Part shown: positions 1-6,030 of the stretch, piece after piece | How positions within the stretch are numbered: the stretch's first letter is position 1 | Layout: each line of letters opens with the position of its first letter | From: CAYSXY01 sp964435165 | Lineage (GTDB): Bacteria > Pseudomonadota > Alphaproteobacteria > Rickettsiales > RI-342 | Direction: 5' to 3' | Assembly: GCA_964435165.1 (NCBI GenBank) | Contig: CAYSXY010000067.1 | Coordinates: 1 to 8,758 of the forward strand | DNA: 8,758 nucleotides | The notes under the pieces: generated by a model | What the model was told of the DNA's origin: nothing | Seen by the model: the letters and a program-made list of their open reading frames with translations, nothing else | Database searches by the model: none | Translations under genes and position numbers: made by a program

Positions 1-290
1 AAACCAGCTTCCTGGTAGCCCAGCAGCTTGACGCCGGTGGCGCCATTAACGGTTGCTGCGTCAAAGGGAGATGTCCAGGGCCCACCCTGACCAAACATAA
101 TATAAACTGCACCCGAACTGCCGCCATTAGTACCGTCTGTTGGGTTGGAGATCGCCATGTCATCGATGCCGTCAGCATTGATATCCCCAATGAAATTCGC
201 TGAGTTCCCAAAATGACCCGGGTCAGAACTTTCGATTGCCAGTCCATTCGTACCGTCAATCGAGCTAACAATAAACGGATGCGCGAATGG
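1..290 (-). other. FG-GAP / integrin-alpha type repeat at the cut C-terminal edge
   Basis: Residues about 920-1015 read as one FG-GAP unit: GHFGNSANFIGDINADGIDD, then MAI, then SSGAVYIMFG, and the beginning of the next blade (GVKLLGYQEAG). The DxNxDGxxD loop (D955, N957, D959, D963) is the calcium-binding signature of these repeats. FG-GAP repeats normally come in sets of about seven forming a beta-propeller, so several hundred more residues are expected beyond the left edge. Confidence 0.85.
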
Positions 291-3047
291 CCCCGGAGCA
301 GGCACGCAGACATTATCCTGCCCGCGGAACTGGCCGTTATTCTCGCAGACCATGCGGCTGGCGCCGGTGGGGTTGGCGCCATCGGAGCTGGTGTAACCAA
401 AGCAGGCATCGCAGGCAAACTCACGCCATTCACCATAACCTGCCCCGCTGGTGCCGTCTGTTGGGTAGATACCCAGCGGCACGTTGGTGACCACACTTAA
501 CTCATCCACTTCCGGATTGGTCGCGCAGGTGATGCCGGTGCAATCAGACGGTATCGGGCATTCCTGTGGCACGCCGCTATCATCACAATCGGTCGCGGTG
601 GCGCAATTCACCTGAATACAATAGCTGCCCCAGCTTGGCAGGGTCGGCACAGACCAGGTGCCATCCGCCTGACAGGTGGTGACGATCGGCATGCCGAATT
701 CCCAATTGCTGGCATCACAGCGCAGGCGGTGCGAGCTGCCAAGGAGGGTTGAATCACCTGAATTTTCATTCACCAGGCCGGTAAAGTCAGCTTGCGAGAG
801 TGGATCACCGCAATCAACGGTGCAGGTCGGGGCAACGCCGGTCCAGTTGCCATTGTCACAGGTGACGGTGGTTGGCGTGCCTGCATAGCCGGTACGACAT
901 TGAATATCGACGGTGTTGCCATGGGTGAAGGTGCCGGAAGCTGGGCTGTTCTGCATGCTGGTGGTGCTGTAACCACCAATATCCGTTTGAACATTAGTAA
1001 CGTTACAATCGGCATTACAAATGGCCGGTGTCGTGGCGTTCCAGGTGCCATCATTACAGGTTAGCACCCCTTCCTGACCGCCATTATCGATGGAGAAACC
1101 AGCATCACACGGTACCGGAATGGTCAGGCTATGCTGAGTGGTGGCCATGGTTGGCGTGGCATTAGCACCGACCGTGCCGGTGATAGAGGATGAGGCACCG
1201 CAATCCTGGAAGCAGGTGGGCAGCGAGCCTCCGCTATCCCATGCGCCATTGAGGCAGGTTGAATCTTGTGACGCAAGCGCCGGTGTCACCAGGTTGCTGT
1301 AACCCGTATCACAAGAGATGGTGACGGTGTTTCCATGAGTCGCTTCTTCCGTGCCATCATGATCGACACGCGCTGCAATGCCCGCAGACCAGCCGGTGAT
1401 GTCCGATACCACACAGCGATCCGGCACACATTCAATTACATCGCCTGCATTGGCAAAAGCCCAGTTTCCAGCCGTATCACAGACAACATCCCAACTCGGC
1501 CCGCCAATCGCGTTGGGCACATGTGGTACAAAGCCAGTATCACAGCTATATTGGATTGTTGTCCCTTCAACGAGTGTGCCACTACCATTATGGTCAGCAT
1601 TTGCATAGACCGGCGGTGGATCACAAATCAGTAAGCAGGTTGGATAACCGGCAGACTTATCCCCGCCGGAAGTCGTACAGGGGAACTGCGTTGCTGTGCC
1701 GTCATATCCGGTTTGACAGCTGATGGTGGCCGGCGAGCCATCCATCGGCAACACACCGGACGCCGGGGTGGTTTCCATGCGCACATTGTCAAAGCCACCG
1801 GCGGTATCGGCCTGAATTTCAGCAATCGGACATTCCGCGAGATCACAATAACCGGTGAAAGAGCCTAACTGCCAGCCCCCGACCGTACAGCGCATGGTGG
1901 GGAAGCTTGGATTCGGCGTACCGTCTTCTCTAAAGCCAGCAAGCCCCGCTTGACATGCACCATTAACAACTTGCGCGCCCAATGGCGAGGTGATGGTTGT
2001 CGCCGGGAAGGAGACATCATTGCCAAAGCGGTCGCTAACATATGGATTACCTGCCGTGCCATCTCTCGGCGGGCATTGATCAAAGGTGTCGGTACATTGA
2101 TAGGTAGCGGCGTCAATTTCCAACACCCCGCCATCCATACAACGCTTCCGATAGACCGGATCAGTGGCCGTGTTACAGCCATCTTCACAGCAATAGAGGA
2201 AATCATCGAGGTCACCGACATTGATAATATCGCCATCGGGGCTGACACATTCGGTTGGTGCGTCTTCTGGAGCAGCGGCAATGGTCTCTCCCCCCGCCGC
2301 GGCCACATCCATCTCCGTGGTCAGGATGGAGACATAACAATTCACCCGCTCAGTGGCGGTTTCATAGGCAGTGCCGCTGTAACAGTCTGATCCGGCAGGA
2401 ACGTTGGCGCCGGTCGCCGCCATAATATTACCGGTGGTGGGGTTTCCATCATCATAGCGCTCATCCAGTTGCTGCGCTTGCTGTGGTGTTAAAAATGCAT
2501 TTTTGCCCTGCAAGGTGCCGGCATTGGGCATAAAGCTGGAGACCTGCACAAATAGTCGGCCACTGGTGGGGTTGAGCGTGAGTTCAAAGGCCACATTGTC
2601 GCCAAAGCCTGATCGCTTGAGGCCCATCCCAGGCTCGGCGGTGACCCCGTCATACTCGCCATCAATCAGCCCTGCGAGCGCTAGATGCTGCCAGAAGGCC
2701 ATCATCTCCGCTGTCTCTAGGATACCGTTTCCATTGCCATTAACTGTGGGGTAATTATTGACATCGGTTTGTGCGCCCAGCCGGGTGCTGGCGTTATACA
2801 TATCTCCGGGAATGGCATTATAGGTGGCCTGGAATTCTGCAACAGCCTGTTGGATTTGACTGACATCTTCTGCGACACTGTTTAGCTTCGCCTGATCCAT
2901 AAGATGTTTGGCATAAAAGACACCACCAACAACCAAACTCACCACTGCAATAGCAATGGCCAATTCGATGAGAGTGAAGCCGGATTGCCGCTTGCTGGGG
3001 TCTGGCCCCGGAGGCATAGTCCGACGTGGTGGCGGTCGACGCGTCAT
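1..3047 (-). CDS. Type IV prepilin-like surface protein with tandem sushi/CCP-like modules and an FG-GAP repeat (partial, C-terminus off window)
   Basis: The reading frame is open for 1015 codons with no stop and continues past base 1. Residues 1-23 are a basic, proline-rich leader ending SKRQSG, followed by FTLIEL: a prepilin peptidase site (G23/F24) with the +5 glutamate (E28) and a hydrophobic helix (about 24-46). A pilin-like segment follows with an AIPGDM motif (78-83). From about residue 325 to 810 come seven units of four cysteines, with C-x-x-G-Y/F after the second cysteine and usually G-x-W after the third, as in sushi/CCP domains. An eighth, less regular cysteine-rich unit ends at C914. 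Residues 920-1015 begin an FG-GAP/integrin-alpha repeat with calcium loop DINADGIDD (955-963). Export by a type IV pilus or type II secretion-like system and surface display are inferred. The start is uncertain: an in-frame ATG at 3077 would add ten residues, and neither has a strong ribosome binding site. Function is unknown; an adhesin is the best guess. Confidence 0.88.
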   Translation of the reverse strand, partial: MTRRPPPRRTMPPGPDPSKRQSGFTLIELAIAIAVVSLVVGGVFYAKHLMDQAKLNSVAEDVSQIQQAVAEFQATYNAIPGDMYNASTRLGAQTDVNNYPTVNGNGNGILETAEMMAFWQHLALAGLIDGEYDGVTAEPGMGLKRSGFGDNVAFELTLNPTSGRLFVQVSSFMPNAGTLQGKNAFLTPQQAQQLDERYDDGNPTTGNIMAATGANVPAGSDCYSGTAYETATERVNCYVSILTTEMDVAAAGGETIAAAPEDAPTECVSPDGDIINVGDLDDFLYCCEDGCNTATDPVYRKRCMDGGVLEIDAATYQCTDTFDQCPPRDGTAGNPYVSDRFGNDVSFPATTITSPLGAQVVNGACQAGLAGFREDGTPNPSFPTMRCTVGGWQLGSFTGYCDLAECPIAEIQADTAGGFDNVRMETTPASGVLPMDGSPATISCQTGYDGTATQFPCTTSGGDKSAGYPTCLLICDPPPVYANADHNGSGTLVEGTTIQYSCDTGFVPHVPNAIGGPSWDVVCDTAGNWAFANAGDVIECVPDRCVVSDITGWSAGIAARVDHDGTEEATHGNTVTISCDTGYSNLVTPALASQDSTCLNGAWDSGGSLPTCFQDCGASSSITGTVGANATPTMATTQHSLTIPVPCDAGFSIDNGGQEGVLTCNDGTWNATTPAICNADCNVTNVQTDIGGYSTTSMQNSPASGTFTHGNTVDIQCRTGYAGTPTTVTCDNGNWTGVAPTCTVDCGDPLSQADFTGLVNENSGDSTLLGSSHRLRCDASNWEFGMPIVTTCQADGTWSVPTLPSWGSYCIQVNCATATDCDDSGVPQECPIPSDCTGITCATNPEVDELSVVTNVPLGIYPTDGTSGAGYGEWREFACDACFGYTSSDGANPTGASRMVCENNGQFRGQDNVCVPAPGPFAHPFIVSSIDGTNGLAIESSDPGHFGNSANFIGDINADGIDDMAISNPTDGTNGGSSGAVYIMFGQGGPWTSPFDAATVNGATGVKLLGYQEAG
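306..2075 (-). repeat. Array of about eight sushi/CCP-like four-cysteine modules inside the pilin-like gene
   Basis: Module borders by first and last cysteine (numbering from the ATG at 3047) are 325-401, 406-471, 475-540, 545-612, 616-677, 681-742 and 746-810, then a looser cysteine-rich unit 815-914. Linkers between consecutive modules are only 3-4 residues, as in complement control protein chains. Typical unit ends are SCDTGF..CDTAGNW, SCDTGY..CLNGAW, PCDAGF..CNDGTW and QCRTGY..CDNGNW. The expected disulfides are I-III and II-IV, which requires an oxidising compartment. Module 406-471 lacks the tryptophan. The assignment is by eye from the cysteine pattern; a profile search was not possible. 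Confidence 0.75.
2909..2991 (-). other. Prepilin peptidase cleavage site and N-terminal transmembrane helix
   Basis: This segment encodes residues 19-46 of the pilin-like protein: KRQSG, then FTLIELAIAIAVVSLVVVGG and VFYA. It is the canonical class III signal: basic end, glycine at -1, phenylalanine at +1, glutamate at +5, then a helix of about 20 hydrophobic residues. In this family the leader is cut in the cytoplasm and F24 is N-methylated. The next stretch (QAKLNSVAEDVSQIQQAVAEF) has the usual amphipathic continuation of the pilin helix. Confidence 0.93.
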
Positions 3048-3076
3048 GTAGATCGATCTTACCTTTAACCCACGCA

Positions 3077-3094
3077 TGTGCGGCGTCCCGCACA
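3077..3094 (-). promoter_or_regulatory. GC-rich hairpin in the leader of the pilin-like gene
   Basis: A perfect 7-bp inverted repeat (TGTGCGG / CCGCACA) with a 4-base loop lies between the candidate -10 box and the ATG at 3047. Its last base is the A of the alternative ATG at 3077, and it contains the only GGGA near that ATG. In RNA it would occlude initiation at 3077; as DNA it could be a small operator. There is no U-tract, so it is not a standard terminator. Confidence 0.4.
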
Positions 3095-3104
3095 CACAAA
3101 TTAA

Positions 3105-3110
3105 ATTATA
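3105..3110 (-). promoter_or_regulatory. Candidate -10 box for the pilin-like gene
   Basis: The minus strand reads TATAAT exactly, 58 bases before the ATG at 3047 and 28 before the ATG at 3077. It lies in AT-rich DNA. No good -35 is present: the best hexamer at 18-base spacing is TTAATT (3129-3134), 3 of 6 matches. A start of transcription near 3098 would give a leader of about 50 bases to the chosen ATG. Confidence 0.4.
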
Positions 3111-3410
3111 TTCATTTTTTGGTTAACGAATTAAAATAAAGTTAATTAAGTTTATTAATTATTTTGCTCAAAGCATCGCTACCTCCCCCATAGCCATTTT
3201 TTTCGACTTTAGCACGGCAACTCGGGTTTGCAAGCAAAGGTGAGTTAAAATTTAGTTACCATCAATTATTTTTTATTCGGTATATATTTCAATTATTTAT
3301 ATGATTTCTTATATAACCGCTCCGATTGTGCGCTTAGCATTTTAGCGGCTCAACCATAGCTATGGATAAATCAGCTAAACACCGAATATTCCTTGTTTAA
3401 TCCTGGATTA
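3111..3410. other. AT-rich intergenic region without a gene
   Basis: I find no convincing coding region on either strand here. Bases about 3100-3170 and 3241-3316 are strongly AT-rich (runs such as TTAATTAAG and TATATATTTCAATTATTTATA). Structure that stands out: a perfect 12-bp palindrome CCATAGCTATGG at 3354-3365, a loose inverted pair around ACCGCT / AGCGGCT (about 3316-3350), and a strong GGAGGT Shine-Dalgarno core on the minus strand at 3181-3186 followed by ATG-CTT-TGA. No tRNA-like or other RNA gene was recognised. Confidence 0.6.
3354..3365. repeat. 12-bp perfect palindrome CCATAGCTATGG
   Basis: The two 6-base halves are exact reverse complements with no spacer. It lies about 55 bases beyond the clpA terminator stem and about 290 bases upstream of the pilin-like gene. 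A symmetric protein-binding site is possible; no partner is identifiable from the sequence. Confidence 0.35.
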
Positions 3411-3454
3411 ATCTTAAAGAAGGCGATTGCCGTTCGTTAACAAGCAACCGCCTT
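3411..3454 (-). terminator. Probable intrinsic terminator of clpA
   Basis: Four bases after the clpA stop the minus strand reads AAGGCGGTTGC, a 13-base loop, then GCAATCGCCTT: an 11-bp stem with a single G-U pair. It is followed by CTTTAAGAT, a short, imperfect U-tract. Position and stem strength fit a Rho-independent terminator; the weak tail is the reason for caution. Confidence 0.6.
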
Positions 3455-3458
3455 GCTG

Positions 3459-5858
3459 TTAGACCAGTTCGTCTTCTGCAGAGGGTGAGGCCTCGTCGCT
3501 GGGCGCCTTTACTTTCGCATCAGATACCTTGGCTTTCGACTCAGGCTTCGCTTTTTTGCGGCGACGGCGCGGCTGATCATCGTCAATATTGAAGATCAAT
3601 GTATCCTCATCCTCGGCGACATCTATTTCAACACAGCCGCCCTTCACCAGCTTGCCGAACAAGACTTCATCCGCCAGCGGCTTCTTCACCTCTTCCTGAA
3701 TCAGACGCTCCAGCGGACGGGCGCCGAATTGCTTGTCATACCCTTTGTCACCCAACCAATCACGCGCCGCTTCAGACAACTCAATGGTGATTTGACGCTC
3801 GGACAGCTGCGTTTCCAACTTGTAGATAAACTTATTCACCACCATACTGATGACCTCATGCTCCAGATGCTTGAAGGGAATGACAGCATCCAGGCGATTA
3901 CGGAATTCCGGCGTGAAGATACGCGCCACTGCCTCTTTGTCTTCTCCTTCGCGGTGACTGCGGCCGAAGCCCATGGGTGCTTTACTCAATTCCGCCGCGC
4001 CGGCATTACTCGTCATGATGATAATGACATTACGGAAATTGACCGTCTTGCCATTATTATCCGTCAGCTTGCCGTAATCCATCACCTGTAAGAGTATATT
4101 ATAAATATCAGGATGCGCTTTTTCGATTTCATCCAACAGTAATACGGCATACGGGTTTTTATCGACCGCCTCTGTCAGCAACCCACCTTGCTCATATCCA
4201 ACATAGCCCGGAGGTGAACCGATCAGGCGGGAGACGGAATGCTTTTCCATATATTCGGACATATCAAAGCGGTGCAGCTCCATGCCCATTACATCAGAGA
4301 GTTGGCGCGCCACTTCGGTCTTACCCACACCGGTGGGGCCGGTGAAGAGATAACAGCCAATTGGCTTTTCATGATCGCGTAGTCCCGCACGCGCCATTTT
4401 GACCGAGGCCGATAGCGCTGTGATGGCATCATCCTGGCCAAAGACCACCAGCTTGAGATTCTCTTCCAGCTTCTTCAAGCGCTCCGAATCATTCTGTGAG
4501 ATGGATTTGGATGGAATACGGGCGATATGCGCAATGATTGACTCAATTTCGCGTACGCCGATGGTTTTCTTACGCTTGCTCGGCGCCAGCAGCATTTGCG
4601 ATGCCCCAGCCTCATCCATCACATCAATCGCCTTATCCGGCAGTTTGCGATCGTTGATGTAACGCGAGGATAATTCAACCGCCGCTTTGAGCGCTGCGGC
4701 TGTGTAACGCACCCCATGATGCTCTTCATAATAAGGTTTCAGGCCGCGCAGAATTTTGATCGACGTGTCAATAGTCGGCTCGACAATATCGATTTTTTGG
4801 AATCGACGCGCTAACGCACGATCTTTCTCAAAACTATTGCGATATTCATGATAGGTGGTTGAGCCCATGCAGCGGAACGCACCGCGCGCCAGGGCTGGTT
4901 TCAGAAGATTGGAAGCATCCAGCGCCCCCCCACTTGTGGAACCTGCACCAATAATCGTGTGAATCTCATCAATAAAGAGAATCGCACCTGGCAGTTTTTC
5001 GATTTCTTTAATCACGCTTTTGACACGCTCTTCAAAATCACCACGATAGCGTGTTCCGGCCATCAACACGCCCATATCGAGCGAGAAAATGACGGCTTTT
5101 TTTAATACATCCGGTACTTCACTACGTGTAATGCGTAGCGCCAATCCTTCGGCAATCGCCGTTTTGCCAACACCTGCCTCACCCACGAAAAGAGGATTAT
5201 TCTTCGTACGACGACACAGCACTTGAATTGTGCGCTCTATTTCTTCTTCGCGGCCAACAAGAATATCCGTTTTCCCTTCTTCGGCCTTGCGGTTCAGGTT
5301 AACGCAGTATTTTGCCAGCGCATCGCCATCATCTTTATTATCATTGTTAGCATCATCTTTACGCACTGCATTGGCCAGATCATCTTCCATGCCGGGCAGC
5401 GCCGGGGCACTGCTTTCGGTGTATTTAACAATTCCGTGTGAAATGTAATTAACGACATCGAGGCGCGTAATATCATGTTCTTGCAGAAAATAAACAGCAT
5501 GTGAGTCACGCTCGGAGAATAAAGCGACAATTACATTTGCACCGGTTACCTCTGTTTTGCCTGCGGACTGCACATGGATAGCGGCACGATGAATCACGCG
5601 CTGAAAGCCTGCTGTTGGACGCGCTTCATCAATTTCTTCAACGATCAAATCAGTGAGTTCATTTTCCAGAAATTCGCAGAGACTATGCCGCAAATCAACA
5701 AGGCTACCACCACAGCCACGCAGCACCGCGCTTGCATCCGGATCTTCAGAAAGCGCCAGCAGCAAATGCTCAAGCGTTGCATATTCATGATGATATTCAC
5801 GGGCAATTGCCAGCGCCCGGTGTAAACTCATTTCCAAATTCTTTGACAACATGGCCAT
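3459..5858 (-). CDS. clpA: ATP-dependent Clp protease ATP-binding subunit ClpA
   Basis: ClpA is the hexameric AAA+ unfoldase that threads cytoplasmic substrates into ClpP. The 799 residues show the double Clp-N repeat (about 1-145, with HHEYATLEHLLLAL and GFQRVIHRA), an Asp/Asn-rich linker (157-180), D1 with Walker A GEAGVGKT (226-233) and Walker B ILFIDE (293-298), and D2 with Walker A GPTGVGKT (507-514), Walker B VLLLDE (572-577) and sensor-2 GARP (712-715). M629-G630-F631 occupies the position of the ClpP-binding IGL/IGF loop. There is no ClpB/ClpC-type middle coiled coil, which favours ClpA. The ATG at 5858 is preceded by AGGGGA at 7 bases. The C-terminus has an extension (761-799), first Arg/Lys-rich then acidic, beyond the usual ClpA end. 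clpS, commonly just upstream of clpA, is not here. Confidence 0.97.
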   Translation of the reverse strand: MAMLSKNLEMSLHRALAIAREYHHEYATLEHLLLALSEDPDASAVLRGCGGSLVDLRHSLCEFLENELTDLIVEEIDEARPTAGFQRVIHRAAIHVQSAGKTEVTGANVIVALFSERDSHAVYFLQEHDITRLDVVNYISHGIVKYTESSAPALPGMEDDLANAVRKDDANNDNKDDGDALAKYCVNLNRKAEEGKTDILVGREEEIERTIQVLCRRTKNNPLFVGEAGVGKTAIAEGLALRITRSEVPDVLKKAVIFSLDMGVLMAGTRYRGDFEERVKSVIKEIEKLPGAILFIDEIHTIIGAGSTSGGALDASNLLKPALARGAFRCMGSTTYHEYRNSFEKDRALARRFQKIDIVEPTIDTSIKILRGLKPYYEEHHGVRYTAAALKAAVELSSRYINDRKLPDKAIDVMDEAGASQMLLAPSKRKKTIGVREIESIIAHIARIPSKSISQNDSERLKKLEENLKLVVFGQDDAITALSASVKMARAGLRDHEKPIGCYLFTGPTGVGKTEVARQLSDVMGMELHRFDMSEYMEKHSVSRLIGSPPGYVGYEQGGLLTEAVDKNPYAVLLLDEIEKAHPDIYNILLQVMDYGKLTDNNGKTVNFRNVIIIMTSNAGAAELSKAPMGFGRSHREGEDKEAVARIFTPEFRNRLDAVIPFKHLEHEVISMVVNKFIYKLETQLSERQITIELSEAARDWLGDKGYDKQFGARPLERLIQEEVKKPLADEVLFGKLVKGGCVEIDVAEDEDTLIFNIDDDQPRRRRKKAKPESKAKVSDAKVKAPSDEASPSAEDELV

Positions 5859-5865
5859 TCGATAT

Positions 5866-5871
5866 TCCCCT
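5866..5871 (-). promoter_or_regulatory. Ribosome binding site of clpA
   Basis: AGGGGA on the minus strand sits 7 bases before the ATG at 5858. This spacing supports that ATG over the in-frame ATG two codons later (5852). Confidence 0.6.
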
Positions 5872-5934
5872 GTAGTAGCACAGTCATTTCAGTTAAGCGC
5901 ACACCCTTTGAGCAACGGAATGTTAACGCAGGGC

Positions 5935-5976
5935 GCATCGTTATCGTTAATATTAATGATGCCGGAGAATTTTGAA
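5935..5976 (-). promoter_or_regulatory. Possible clpA promoter overlapping an inverted repeat
   Basis: An imperfect 9-bp inverted repeat (GCATCGTTA 5935-5943 and TAATGATGC 5954-5962, one G-T mismatch) encloses a 10-base centre. On the minus strand that centre contains TATTAA (5947-5952), a 4/6 match to a -10 box, with TTCAAA (5971-5976) 18 bases upstream as a 4/6 -35. A repressor on the repeat would cover the -10. Both boxes are weak and AT-rich DNA yields such matches by chance. No sigma-32-type heat-shock promoter was seen. Confidence 0.25.
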
Positions 5977-6030
5977 GAATCGATTAATTGAAACTTGCCA
6001 TATGGTTTAATAATGCACTTTTTCGCTTTA

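Noticed and set aside
306..2075. CRISPR or tandem DNA repeat array
   Set aside because: The periodicity is at protein level (cysteine modules of 62-77 residues) with diverged DNA; there are no identical short repeats with spacers.
213..2754. Many short plus-strand and other-frame open frames across 1-3050
   Set aside because: They are shadows of the continuous minus-strand pilin-like frame, which has consistent domain content throughout.
2818..3099. A 93-codon minus-strand frame overlapping the pilin-like start
   Set aside because: It is out of frame with the FTLIEL pilin signal, which lies in the 3047 frame, and has no recognisable content.
3100..3320. Replication origin or attachment site in the AT-rich spacer
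   Set aside because: AT-richness alone is the only signal; no DnaA-box cluster, integrase gene, tRNA or flanking direct repeats are seen.
3729..4091. A 120-codon plus-strand frame inside clpA
   Set aside because: It lies opposite conserved ClpA D2 sequence and is an antisense shadow.
3459..5858. ClpB or ClpC instead of ClpA
   Set aside because: No middle coiled-coil domain lies between or within the AAA modules, and the N-domain, loop and length fit ClpA.
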